This document shows positions 56,636 through 64,000 of a stretch of DNA of 64,000 nucleotides, in pieces; positions within the stretch are counted from its first letter, which is position 1, and every line of letters starts with the position of its first letter. Source of the stretch: Caldilineae bacterium (GTDB lineage: Bacteria > Chloroflexota > Anaerolineae > Epilineales > Epilineaceae); the NCBI GenBank assembly GCA_020634625.1, contig JACKBJ010000008.1, positions 1 to 64,000 of the forward strand, written 5' to 3'. A program made the position numbers and the translations under genes. The notes under the pieces were generated by a model, which was given only the letters and a program-made list of their open reading frames with translations, did not search any database and was not told the DNA's origin.

Positions 56636-56779
56636 CGGCGTCGGAGCTCTCCTGCGCAGGATGCGCCGATGGTAGCATAGGCCGAGGCCGCAGCCCTAAT
56701 CCGTAACCATCAGATTAAGTGCCCGTCGGCCCCGCCGATTCGGCGTTCCGGCGGCGCGGACGACCCGGCACGGATGGTC

Positions 56780-56785
56780 TATAAT
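56780..56785 (+). promoter_or_regulatory. -10 box immediately before tsaE (leaderless candidate)
   Basis: Perfect TATAAT ends 8 nt before the tsaE ATG at 56794. Transcription would start within a base or two of the start codon. No ribosome binding site is present. The -35 is not recognisable. Confidence 0.55.
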
Positions 56786-56793
56786 CGGCGGCC

Positions 56794-57414
56794 ATGACGA
56801 CACGACGCCGCTTCCTCAGCCATAGCGCCGAGGCCACCCGGGCCTTGGGCGCAGCCCTGGCGTCCCGGGCTCCGGCCGGCCTTTTGATCCGCCTCGAGGG
56901 TGACCTGGGCGCGGGCAAGACCACCTTCAGCCAGGGCTTCGCCCGCGGCCTCGGGGTCGGCGAGCCGGTGACCAGCCCCAGCTTCACCCTGGTCCGCGAG
57001 TATGCCGCCGCTCGGGGCGAAGAGCCGGGCATCGGCCTGGCGCACATGGACTTCTACCGCCTGACCGATGCCGCGGCGGTCCGCGATCTGGGCCTGGACG
57101 ACTACCTCGCCGGCGACGACGTGGTGATCGTCGAGTGGCCCGAGCGAGCTGCCGCCGGCCTGCCGGCGCGCGGATTGCGCATCCGACTGGAGCGCCTGCC
57201 GATGCCGGATCCGGAGGCCGATCCGGCCCTTGCCGAGGCTCTGGCGCGGACGGGCGGCGCGTCGGACGAGCCGCGCCGGATCGACATCGAGGCCCTGGAT
57301 GCGCAGGGGCTGATGCTCCTCGAGCACCTGACGCTCCAGCTTCCCGGGCTTCTGACCCTGGAGGGGGTCGCCGCCGCCGGCCTGGCGCCGGATGCGTCTG
57401 ACGCGCATGCCTGA
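56794..57414 (+). CDS. tsaE: tRNA t6A biosynthesis ATPase TsaE
   Basis: 206 residues. P-loop [19 protein letters not shown] (about 36-54), [11 protein letters not shown] (about 62), HMDFYRL (about 84) and IVEWPER near 110 give the full TsaE signature. A C-terminal extension (about 130-206) is Pro/Ala/Glu-rich and not typical. TsaE drives the TsaB-TsaD complex that modifies A37 of ANN-decoding tRNAs. Overlaps tsaB by 23 bp. Confidence 0.94.
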   Translation: MTTRRRFLSHSAEATRALGAALASRAPAGLLIRLEGDLGAGKTTFSQGFARGLGVGEPVTSPSFTLVREYAAARGEEPGIGLAHMDFYRLTDAAAVRDLGLDDYLAGDDVVIVEWPERAAAGLPARGLRIRLERLPMPDPEADPALAEALARTGGASDEPRRIDIEALDAQGLMLLEHLTLQLPGLLTLEGVAAAGLAPDASDAHA

Positions 57415-58105
57415 TCCAGGGGGCCCCTGGCTAGCCATCGACTGCGCCACCGACCTGGCCGGCCTGGCTCTGGTGGCCGACGATCGCCTGCTGGAGGAGC
57501 GGCACTGGAGCAGCCGCCGTCGGCATACCCGCGAGCTCGGGCCGGCCCTCGAGGCCATGTTGGAGCGTCAAGGCCTCGGCGTGACCGAGCTGGGCGGCAT
57601 TGCGGTGGCCATCGGTCCGGGATCGTACACCGGTCTGCGGATCGGTCTGGCCTTGGCGAAGGGCCTGGCCATGGGCGCCGATCTGCCGATCGTGGGCGTG
57701 CCGACCCTGGACATCCTGGCGGTCGCGCTCTCGGCGCCGGCCTGCCCGCGCTCGCTGCCGCTCTGGGCCGTCTTGCAGGCCGGTCGTGGCCGGGTGGTCG
57801 CGGCCTGCTACCCGGCGGCCGAGGCCGCGACGGCCGGCCGACCGGCCGCCTGGCCCGACCCTCGGGCGCTGTCGGTGATGCAGGTCGCGGATCTGGCGCG
57901 CCTGGCGACCGCGCCGGCCTGGCTGGCCGGCGAGCTGGATGCGAGCGCCAGGCGACAGCTCGCTGCCCCCGGGCTCCTGTTCCTGCCTCCGGCGGCGAGC
58001 CTGCGCCGGGCATCCTGGCTGGCGACCCTGGGCCGCCGCTGGGCGGCGGCTGGCATGGCGGATGATCCGGCCGCGCTGGCTCCGATCTACCCGGTCCAGC
58101 CATGA
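57392..58105 (+). CDS. tsaB: tRNA t6A biosynthesis protein TsaB
   Basis: 237 residues with ATG at 57392. An ATG at 57407 would cut the overlap with tsaE to 8 bp and is equally plausible. ASKHA fold with LAIDCATDLAGLALV (about 13-27) and GIAVAIGPGSYTGLRIGLALAKGLA (pattern around 68-92), the TsaB hallmark. TsaB scaffolds TsaD in the threonylcarbamoyl transfer. It lacks a catalytic metal site, as is normal. Coupled to rimI by ATGA. Confidence 0.93.
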   Translation: MRLTRMPDPGGPWLAIDCATDLAGLALVADDRLLEERHWSSRRRHTRELGPALEAMLERQGLGVTELGGIAVAIGPGSYTGLRIGLALAKGLAMGADLPIVGVPTLDILAVALSAPACPRSLPLWAVLQAGRGRVVAACYPAAEAATAGRPAAWPDPRALSVMQVADLARLATAPAWLAGELDASARRQLAAPGLLFLPPAASLRRASWLATLGRRWAAAGMADDPAALAPIYPVQP

Positions 58106-58647
58106 AGGCCGGGGCCGCCGGCCCGGCGCTCGAGATCGCGCCGATGCGCGCTTCCGACCTGGCCGAGGTGCGGCGCCTGGAGCTGGCCGCGCTGCCCTGT
58201 CCCTGGCCGGAGTCGGCCATGCGGCACGAGGTGGAGCAGAACCCCTACGCGACCTACTTCACGGCTCGCCACGCGGGCCGATTGCTCGGCTATGCCGGCC
58301 TTTGGGTCCAGGTTGACGAGATGCACGTGAGCATGATCGCGGTCCTGCCCGAAGCCCGTCGCCGCGGGATTGCCGAGACGCTTCTGGTTCGGCTGCTGCG
58401 CGAGGGCATGGCCCGCGGCTGCCTGCGCGCCACGCTCGAGGTGCGCGAGCGCAACCTGGCCGCCCAGGCGTTGTACGCTCGGTACGGGTTCGCGGAGGTC
58501 GGGCGGCGCAAGCGCTACTACCGTGACATCGATGAGGACGGGCTGATCCTCACCACGCCCGACTTCGACGACGAAGCCTGGCGGCCGCGCTTCGAGGCCC
58601 AGGCGGCCGAAGCGCTGCGTCGAACCGGGAGCTCAGCTGCCGAGTAG
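58102..58647 (+). CDS. rimI: Ribosomal-protein alanine N-acetyltransferase RimI-like (GNAT)
   Basis: 181 residues. GNAT fold with ALPCPWPESAMRHEVEQNPYA, then the acetyl-CoA motif MIAVLPEARRRGIAETLL (about 75-92) and NLAAQALYARYGFAEVGRRKRYY, as in RimI. RimI acetylates the N-terminus of ribosomal protein S18 in enterobacteria and often acts more broadly elsewhere. It commonly follows tsaB. tsaD, which often comes next, is absent from this window. Confidence 0.92.
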   Translation: MKAGAAGPALEIAPMRASDLAEVRRLELAALPCPWPESAMRHEVEQNPYATYFTARHAGRLLGYAGLWVQVDEMHVSMIAVLPEARRRGIAETLLVRLLREGMARGCLRATLEVRERNLAAQALYARYGFAEVGRRKRYYRDIDEDGLILTTPDFDDEAWRPRFEAQAAEALRRTGSSAAE

Positions 58648-58992
58648 CAGCAGGACGAAGGACAGCCCGATCATGGTGATCCCAGCGGTCAGCCAGATGT
58701 TGCGCGTGGTCGCGAAACGGTCGACCCAGATGCTGCGCAGCGGGGCCGCGGCCACCTCGGGCGCGGCGGCCGACGAACGCAGGCCGAGCCAGCCCAGCAG
58801 GCCGCGGGTCTCGCCCGGGCTGACCAGGCCCCAGAGCGCGGCCAGGAGGATCGTGGCGCCACCGGCGTAGAACAGCCAGCCGCTGAAGCGGTCGATCGGC
58901 GTGCCGCGCAGCAGCGCCAACACGCCAGCCAGCAGCGACAGGCTCAGGCCGGTGGCCGCACCATCCAGGATTCGAACGAGCATCGCGCGCAT
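58633..58992 (-). CDS. Small three-TM membrane protein, unknown
   Basis: 119 residues with three hydrophobic stretches (about 12-28, 38-60, 98-118). The central loop has SPGETRGLLGWLGLRSSAAAP. I recognise no family. ATG at 58992; a second in-frame ATG at 58983 is possible. It converges on and overlaps the end of rimI by 15 bp. Confidence 0.65.
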   Translation of the reverse strand: MRAMLVRILDGAATGLSLSLLAGVLALLRGTPIDRFSGWLFYAGGATILLAALWGLVSPGETRGLLGWLGLRSSAAAPEVAAAPLRSIWVDRFATTRNIWLTAGITMIGLSFVLLLLGS

Positions 58993-59075
58993 GGGGCGAT
59001 TCTAGATCGCGACCGGATGCCAGGCAATCGCCGCGCGGGGCCCGCGGCGTGCCCGAGCGCCGTTGACGCGGCGAC

Positions 59076-59111
59076 ACAGAAGCGCCGGGCCGCCAGGCCC
59101 GGCGCTTCTGT
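59076..59111. terminator. Perfect 16-bp inverted repeat
   Basis: ACAGAAGCGCCGGGCC (59076-59091), loop GCCA, GGCCCGGCGCTTCTGT (59096-59111). Every base pairs. There is no long T-run after it on either side, though TGTGCAAAGG follows. It may end transcripts coming from the right on the minus strand (the small peptide gene) or insulate the region. The gap 58993-59198 shows nothing else. Confidence 0.6.
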
Positions 59112-59198
59112 GCAAAGGAGGAGAATCGGCGCGCACTGCCATGCGCGGACCTGCGATCGCAGCGTTGTGTGTCGAGCGAGTGCTTCAGCGTGCCGAGA

Positions 59199-59276
59199 TC
59201 AGCGTCGCGAGAAGACCAGCGTGTCACACCAGACGAGAAGAAGCATGATGCCGAAGATGAACATTCCAGTGGTCAT
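59199..59276 (-). CDS. Candidate 25-residue single-TM peptide
   Basis: ATG at 59276 with TAAGGAG (59290-59284) 7 nt upstream gives MTTGMFIFGIMLLLVWCDTL plus VFSRR, then stop. The peptide is one hydrophobic helix with a basic end, as in small accessory subunits such as CydX or KdpF, but it matches neither by eye. Codon use is not the strongly GC-biased pattern of neighbours, and the surrounding 300 bp are less GC-rich. A longer frame exists upstream, but the ribosome binding site picks this start. Confidence 0.5.
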   Translation of the reverse strand: MTTGMFIFGIMLLLVWCDTLVFSRR

Positions 59277-59545
59277 TGCAACACTCCTTAGAGGGGTTCT
59301 TGCGCCTACGGATTGCAGCCGTCGGCACTCGGTTCGGACTCGACTTCCGTTCAATCCAACGTCCAGATCCATCGCGTTCACCACCTGCGGCAATAGAGAC
59401 GCAGTTCTCTGCGAAAAGTTACGCCTCGGATTGCATGGCTCGCAGATGTTAATCCGCGCTTCATCCCCGGCAGGCGAGCCGGCCGAGCCGTCGGGCGAGC
59501 GTGCCGGACCGGTCGCGGTCGATTGGGCATGTCACGAGGGCTCGA
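59277..59545. other. Less GC-rich intergenic stretch
   Basis: About 270 bp of clearly lower GC than the rest of the window (more A/T runs, e.g. GCGAAAAGTTACG, AATAGAGACG). No convincing gene, RNA fold or promoter was found beyond the ribosome binding site of the small peptide and the -10 of the YfhO-like gene. Confidence 0.5.
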
Positions 59546-59551
59546 TACAAT
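59546..59551 (+). promoter_or_regulatory. -10 box immediately before the YfhO-like gene (leaderless candidate)
   Basis: TACAAT (5/6) ends 7 nt before the ATG at 59559, the same arrangement as tsaE. No ribosome binding site is seen. This supports the 59559 start over an upstream one at 59523. Confidence 0.45.
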
Positions 59552-59558
59552 TGCGCCC

Positions 59559-61946
59559 ATGACATCCTCCCGCTCCCCCGAAGGCCCGAGCCGACGTCCG
59601 TTGCGGTCCTGGGACGGCCTGGTCTGGCTCGGCTTCGTCGCCCTGACGGGGCTGTTCCTCTGGCCGCTCTTCGCACCGACGATCGCCGACCGGATGACGA
59701 TCGGGCCGGCCACCGGCGACTTCCTGCGGCAGTTCCATCCCTACCGCGCCTTCGTGGCTCGCAGCTGGGCGGCCGGCCAGCCTCCGTTGTGGAATCCCCA
59801 CCAGTACGCCGGGACCCCCGCCTGGGCCGATCCCCAGCTGGCCGTGCTCTATCCCTGGCGCTTGCTCCAGGCTCCCTTGGCCTTTGGCGGCCGACTGCTC
59901 CCGCTCTGGGCGGTGCAGCTCGAGGCCGCGGCGCACCTGGTCCTGGCCGGCGGCTTCACCTACCTGCTCGGTCGCCGGCTTGGCGCCGGCCGCTCGGGCG
60001 CGCTGCTGGCCGGATTCAGCTTCGCCTTCGGCGGCTACCTGACCGGCTATCCGCTGGAACAGCTGGCGGTGCTGGACACGGCGGCCTGGCTGCCGGCCCT
60101 GCTCTGGGCGCTGGTCGGCCTGCAGGCGGCGCTGGCGGCCGGGCTCGACTGGCGGCGCCCGGCGCTGGTCGCGGCCTTGGCCGCCGCCTTGATGCTGTTG
60201 GCCGGTCATCCCCAGACGGCGCTCTATGGGCTTTGGGCTGGCGTCGCCTGGTGGTGCTGGACGGGTCGAAGGCTCCGCGCCAGGCGCGCGTGGCTGGCCT
60301 CCGGCGCCGTCTGGATGCTCGTGGCGGCCGGCCTGTCCGCCCCGCAGTGGCTGCCGAGCGCCGAGCTCCTCGGCCGATCGGCGCGTCAGCTCGATCCGGC
60401 CGAGATGGCGGCTGGATTCCCCCCGATCGACCTGCTCCAGGTGCTGGCACCGGGTGGGCTCAGCCAATGGTCGCCGTTGTACCTGGGCGCCCTGCCGCTG
60501 GCGCTCGCGCTGTGGGCCGGCTGGCGCCTCCGCGCGGCGCGACCCTGGCTCGGGCTGGCGGCCTTCGCCTGGTTCGTCGGCATGGGCGGGCACAACCCGG
60601 CCTTCCCGATCCTCCTCCGCGTGCTGCCCGGAATGGGGCTCTTTCGGCACCAGGAGCGCATCGCGATCCTCTGGTCGCTCGGTCTGGCGATCGCCGCCGG
60701 GCTGGGCTTGGACCGGCTCCTGGCCGAGCGGTGTGAGCGCCCTGGCCCGACCCGGCTGCTGGCCGGGCTGGCAGCCGGATGCAGCCTGGCGGCAGCCGCC
60801 TTGAGCCTGCGCTACCAGGGCCTGGCAGTGCCGGTCGAGGATTTCTGTCGCCCGGAGACCCTCGAAGCGGCCGCGTCGCTGTGGACGCCGGCCAGCCACC
60901 GGCTGGCGCTGGCCGGCCCACTGGCCTATTCGGCGCTCTTCGCCGCGCTCGGCGCGCTGGCCCTCGGGCTGCGTCCCCTGCGGAGCGGTTCGCGCGACTG
61001 GCGGGCCGGTGCGCTGCTGCTGCTGTGCCTGCTGGAGCTCTTCGGCGCCAACCGGGGCGTCGCGCTCTGTCCGGCGGAGCCCGGACGCCTGGCGGTCGAC
61101 GCCAACCTGGCCGCGCTGCTGCCCCATGCGCGCGACGGGCGCGTCTCGAGCGAGGCGCTGCTGCCGGGCGGACCCAACGCCGCCAGCCTCTTTGGGCTCT
61201 ACGACGTCACCGGCGACAGCCCGCTTCAGCTCGGTGCGACGGCCGACCTGGTCGAGCAGGCGCCCGAGATCCTCTGGTGGCGCCTCCTGGGCGTGCGCTA
61301 CGCGATCACCCGCCGCCCGCCGGATGCCGCGCCGCTGTCCGAGCGGTCGCGCGCCGGCGAGGCCGGGCTCTACGAGGTCCAGCTCCCGGTGCCGCCGGCA
61401 TGGATCGCGCGCGAGACGCTTTGCTCGACGCCCGGGTCGATCGCCGACTGGGCCCGGCCCGACCTCGATCCCCAGGCCATGATCCAGGTCGAGCCGATCT
61501 GGGTGCGCGGGGCCGAGGCGCCGCGGCCGGACCCGGCGCTCGGCGAGCCGAGCCTGATGCGGAGTGAGGGCGCTGCGGGCCGCGCCGGGGACTGGTCCGT
61601 CTGCTGGGATGCCCCGAGCGCTGGTGGCGAAGCCCGGCTCGTCGGCCTCGACCCCGGTCGGATTCGGGTCGAGGCATCGCTGCCCGCGCCCGGCTGGCTG
61701 GCCCTTTCGAGCGCCTTCGATCCGGGCTGGCGCTTGAGCGCGCGCGAGCTGGACAGCGGGGAGCGGATCCGGCCTCCGGTGACCCGCGCCTATGGCGCGA
61801 TCCTGGCTGCCCGCCTGCCGGCCGGCCGTTGGGAGCTCCGATGGACCTATCTGCCGGCAGCCGTCATAATGGGCCTCCTGGTCGGGTTGGTCACCCTAGG
61901 AGCGAGCTTGTGGCTGTGGCGGAGAGCGGAAGGGAAGCCCGCGTGA
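59559..61946 (+). CDS. YfhO family polytopic membrane protein
   Basis: 795 residues. About eleven membrane helices in the first 530 residues. The first loop reads GDFLRQFHPYRAFVARSW and PPLWNPHQYAGTPAWADPQLAVLYPW, the signature of YfhO (DUF, GT-C-like) proteins. Its acidic and His residues are placed as in lipid-linked sugar transferases. A large exported beta-rich C-terminal part (about 535-770) and a final helix (about 768-787) follow. In Firmicutes YfhO glycosylates lipoteichoic acid. Role here is unknown. Overlaps nadK by 4 bp (GTGA). Confidence 0.85.
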   Translation: MTSSRSPEGPSRRPLRSWDGLVWLGFVALTGLFLWPLFAPTIADRMTIGPATGDFLRQFHPYRAFVARSWAAGQPPLWNPHQYAGTPAWADPQLAVLYPWRLLQAPLAFGGRLLPLWAVQLEAAAHLVLAGGFTYLLGRRLGAGRSGALLAGFSFAFGGYLTGYPLEQLAVLDTAAWLPALLWALVGLQAALAAGLDWRRPALVAALAAALMLLAGHPQTALYGLWAGVAWWCWTGRRLRARRAWLASGAVWMLVAAGLSAPQWLPSAELLGRSARQLDPAEMAAGFPPIDLLQVLAPGGLSQWSPLYLGALPLALALWAGWRLRAARPWLGLAAFAWFVGMGGHNPAFPILLRVLPGMGLFRHQERIAILWSLGLAIAAGLGLDRLLAERCERPGPTRLLAGLAAGCSLAAAALSLRYQGLAVPVEDFCRPETLEAAASLWTPASHRLALAGPLAYSALFAALGALALGLRPLRSGSRDWRAGALLLLCLLELFGANRGVALCPAEPGRLAVDANLAALLPHARDGRVSSEALLPGGPNAASLFGLYDVTGDSPLQLGATADLVEQAPEILWWRLLGVRYAITRRPPDAAPLSERSRAGEAGLYEVQLPVPPAWIARETLCSTPGSIADWARPDLDPQAMIQVEPIWVRGAEAPRPDPALGEPSLMRSEGAAGRAGDWSVCWDAPSAGGEARLVGLDPGRIRVEASLPAPGWLALSSAFDPGWRLSARELDSGERIRPPVTRAYGAILAARLPAGRWELRWTYLPAAVIMGLLVGLVTLGASLWLWRRAEGKPA

Positions 61947-62851
61947 CGACCTCGCTCCGCGAGGACCGACGCTGCGTCGGCGTGTTCTATCATCGGCGGG
62001 TGGAGGCCTCGCGCGCGCTGGCCGAGGCGCTGGTGGCGGCCCTGGCGCAACGGGGCGCCGAGGCCCGGCTGCTCTCGGCCTGGGAGGCGCGTGAGCTGCT
62101 CGAGCCCCGGCTGACAGGGCTGAACTGGGCGGTGGTCCTGGGTGGCGACGGCACGGTGCTGCGCATGGCCGGCATCCTGGCCGAGCGCGGGGTGCCGCTG
62201 ATCGGGGTCAACTTCGGGCGCCTGGGCTTTCTGGCCGAGGTGTCACCGGAGGACGCGCTGGCGGTCATCCCGATCTTGCTCGACGAGCCGGGCCGGGCGG
62301 AGGATCGCCTGATGTTGCGGGCCGGCTCGGCCACGGTTCTGGAGCCCATCCTGCACGACGGCGACGACGTGGTGCGCGCCATCGGCGGGCCGGCCCGCCA
62401 GGGTGCGGTCGCCATCGCGCTCAACGACGTCTTCGTGGGGCGTGGCCGGGTGGCGCATGCCGTGCGCATCGAGGTCGCGGTGGATGGGCGACCGCTGATC
62501 CAGTTCAGTGCCGACGGCCTGCTGGTGGCCACGCCCACCGGATCGACCGCCTACTCGCTCTCGGCCGGCGGGCCGGTGGTGACGCCCGGCATGCGGGCCC
62601 TGCTCCTGACGCCGGTCGTGCCGCATCCGGCGCCGGTTCGCACCATGGTCCTGCCGGACTGCTCGGTGATCGACATCACCCTGCGCTCGGACGAAGAGTC
62701 GGTCTGCTCCATCGATGGGCAGCGTCACTACATGGTGCCCAGCGGCACCACCGTGCGCATCGAGGCCGCCGAGCACCCGGCTCGGTTCCTGCGGCTCGGC
62801 GAGCCCGAGACCTTCTACCAGACCCTGGTCGAGCGCATCAGTCGATGGTGA
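61943..62851 (+). CDS. nadK: NAD kinase
   Basis: 302 residues from the GTG at 61943, overlapping the YfhO-like stop. A longer frame from 61829 lies out of frame in that gene. GGDGT (VVLGGDGTVLRMAG, about 66-79), NFGRLGFL, ALNDVFVGRG, and the GPTGSTAYSLSAGGP-like block ATPTGSTAYSLSAGGPVV complete the NAD kinase family. It makes NADP from NAD using ATP or polyphosphate. The pairing nadK-recN, with one gene between, is a common bacterial arrangement. Confidence 0.95.
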   Translation: MTTSLREDRRCVGVFYHRRVEASRALAEALVAALAQRGAEARLLSAWEARELLEPRLTGLNWAVVLGGDGTVLRMAGILAERGVPLIGVNFGRLGFLAEVSPEDALAVIPILLDEPGRAEDRLMLRAGSATVLEPILHDGDDVVRAIGGPARQGAVAIALNDVFVGRGRVAHAVRIEVAVDGRPLIQFSADGLLVATPTGSTAYSLSAGGPVVTPGMRALLLTPVVPHPAPVRTMVLPDCSVIDITLRSDEESVCSIDGQRHYMVPSGTTVRIEAAEHPARFLRLGEPETFYQTLVERISRW

Positions 62852-63636
62852 AGCCATTGGCGGACTTGAGCGCCCTCTCGTCGGACGAGCTGCTTCGCCG
62901 CGGCATCGCGGCCGCCCGGGTCGGCGAGGCCGAGGAGGCGCGCGCCTACCTCGACGAGGCCACGCGGCGCGAGCCGGACCGCGCCGATGCCTGGCTCTGG
63001 CTCGGCACGGTCGCAGCCACGCCGCAGGGGCGTCGCGATGCCTTCGAGCGCGTGCTCGCGCTGCGCCCGGAGGATGCCGAGGCCCGTGACGGGCTGGCGC
63101 GCCTGACCGAGAAGTTCGGCCGCGGGCTGCTCGAGGAACGCGAGGACGGGCTGGTCAGCCTGCGCTGTACCTGGCATCCCGAGCGCGAGACCCTGCTGCG
63201 CTGCTCCCGCTGCGAGCGGCCGATGTGCCCCGATTGCGCTCGCCAGCATCCGGTCGGTCTGCGCTGCAAGGACTGCATGCGCGAGCTGCGCTCGCCGCTC
63301 TACAAGGTGGGACCGGTCCAACTCGTCCTCGGCTTGCTGGCGGGGCTGCCGGCCTGGGCGGCGGTGTCGCTGGCGAGCAGCCTGCTTCCTTGGCTGCTGC
63401 TCAACCTGCTCCTGGCCGCAGCGGCCGGGCCGATGGTCGCCGACCTGGTCAGCCGTGCTGCCGGCCGCAAGCGCGGGCGGCGGGTGCAGGTGGTGTGCCT
63501 GGTGGCCTTGGGCCTGGCGCTGGGCCTCCTTTGGGCCGCCTGGCTGGCGCGGCTCTCGCCGATCGGCTTGCAGCCCCTGAGCAGCCTCATGCTCCTGGCG
63601 GTCGGCGGCACGACGGCCTGGCGGCGTCTCGAGTGA
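62845..63636 (+). CDS. TPR and B-box-like zinc-finger membrane protein
   Basis: 263 residues. Two TPR-like helical pairs (about 10-85, GEAEEARAYLDEATRREPDRADAWLWLG) are followed by a zinc-finger region (about 105-150) with CTWHPERETLLRCSRCERPM, then CPDC and CKDC. At least seven Cys and two His are arranged as in B-box zinc fingers of bacterial rhomboid-like proteins. Three to four membrane helices close the protein. Function unknown. It overlaps nadK by 7 bp, so the two are coupled. Confidence 0.75.
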   Translation: MVKPLADLSALSSDELLRRGIAAARVGEAEEARAYLDEATRREPDRADAWLWLGTVAATPQGRRDAFERVLALRPEDAEARDGLARLTEKFGRGLLEEREDGLVSLRCTWHPERETLLRCSRCERPMCPDCARQHPVGLRCKDCMRELRSPLYKVGPVQLVLGLLAGLPAWAAVSLASSLLPWLLLNLLLAAAAGPMVADLVSRAAGRKRGRRVQVVCLVALGLALGLLWAAWLARLSPIGLQPLSSLMLLAVGGTTAWRRLE

Positions 63637-63656
63637 TGCCCGGACGCTCCGCGAAC

Positions 63657-63707
63657 TGGACAAGCGACGCCGGCTTGCCTAGCATTGACGGTTAGCACGA
63701 ATGTTCG
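63657..63707 (+). promoter_or_regulatory. recN promoter with LexA-type operator
   Basis: TGGACA (63657-63662), 17-nt spacer, TAGCAT (63680-63685). AGCACGAATGTTCG (63694-63707) follows and matches 12 of 14 positions of the Gram-positive LexA box CGAACRNRYGTTYG. It would lie over the transcription start. recN is a known SOS gene in many bacteria. The rest of the 137-bp gap has no other feature. Confidence 0.5.
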
Positions 63708-63773
63708 GCGGGCCGAGGCGCGCCGCCGAGTCGCCACCCCAGCCGCCAACGCGGGAGGGGCAGATCCAACCTC

Positions 63774-64000
63774 ATGTTGCTTGAGCTAGACATCCGCGAC
63801 TTCGCGATCATCGACCACCTGCAGCTGGGCCTGGCGCCCGGCTTCAACGTGGTCACCGGCGAGACCGGCGCCGGCAAGTCGATCGTGGTCGACTCGGTGG
63901 CCCTGCTTCTGGGCGAGCGGGCCGACAGCGGCGCCGTCCGGGCTGGCGCCGACCGGGCGGTGATCACCGGGCTCTTCGATGTCGGCGAAGCCGGCGAGCG
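63774..64000 (+). CDS. recN: DNA repair protein RecN, N-terminal part (cut by window edge)
   Basis: 75 codons are visible. MLLELDIRDFAIIDHLQLGL, then GFNVVTGETGAGKSIVVDSV with Walker A GETGAGKS, and LLLGERADSG are the standard RecN opening. RecN is an SMC-like ATPase that acts early in double-strand break repair. Positions after 64000 are unseen. Upstream LexA-type box fits SOS control. It follows nadK and the TPR/zinc-finger gene on the same strand. Confidence 0.95.
   Translation, partial: MLLELDIRDFAIIDHLQLGLAPGFNVVTGETGAGKSIVVDSVALLLGERADSGAVRAGADRAVITGLFDVGEAGE

Overview
The window is one continuous stretch of very GC-rich bacterial chromosome (roughly 70% by eye, not counted). It carries about 53 protein genes and I see no rRNA, tRNA, CRISPR array or insertion sequence. 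The best guess for the source is Chloroflexota (Anaerolineae-like). The reasons are: ECF sigma factors translationally coupled to DUF5667-type partners; several exported proteins built as signal/TM, Pro/Thr-rich linker, then a short [YF]LP-type hydrophobic motif; a RelA/RsfS/PolA/ClpC/S1 housekeeping set; and -10 boxes placed 6-8 nt before start codons. This assignment is inference from gene content.

Layout. 1-6.1 kb is a copper-handling region. It has the first codons of a CsoR-like repressor with its operator, two HMA metallochaperones, a TauE/SafE-like membrane protein with a C-terminal cupredoxin, a small lipoprotein, a blue-copper lipoprotein and a multicopper oxidase. Three promoters share an 18-bp TACTAC-N6-GTAGTA operator. 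Three of the exported proteins (lipoprotein, blue-copper protein, oxidase) share a ~35-residue Cys/His/Met module, C-H-x-M-x3-[IV]-M-G-x-C-S, in five copies. I do not recognise this module and consider it the most novel item in the window.

6.1-17.6 kb holds MscS, a secreted glycoside hydrolase, an anchored hypothetical protein, relA, rsfS, a 3Fe-4S-type ferredoxin, a DUF1800 protein and polA. 17.6-30.7 kb holds three ECF sigma modules, one with a zinc-finger anti-sigma factor and two with DUF5667-type partners. They are followed by exported proteins: a double von Willebrand A protein, a large GH101-like protein, and a tandem alpha/beta-hydrolase protein that has lost both nucleophile serines.

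30.8-46.5 kb is mostly on the minus strand: clpC, rpsA, ridA, a PIN-TRAM membrane protein, a GT-C-type membrane protein, tatC-tatA/B, an alpha/beta hydrolase, a small membrane protein, an M20 peptidase, a PrsW-like protease, and a 963-residue PP2C-TM-PASTA-CAP-PPC fusion. 46.6-55.9 kb is on the plus strand: infA, a Gmad2-like lipoprotein, a fused CcmA-CcmB, ccmC, and a full branched-chain amino-acid ABC transporter (livKHMGF) with a near-consensus promoter, a structured leader and an internal terminator after livK.

55.9-64 kb holds a metallophosphoesterase, tsaE-tsaB-rimI (t6A pathway and N-acetyltransferase), a small membrane protein, a strong hairpin, a candidate 25-residue membrane peptide gene, a YfhO-type membrane protein, nadK, a TPR/zinc-finger membrane protein and the start of recN behind a probable LexA-type operator.
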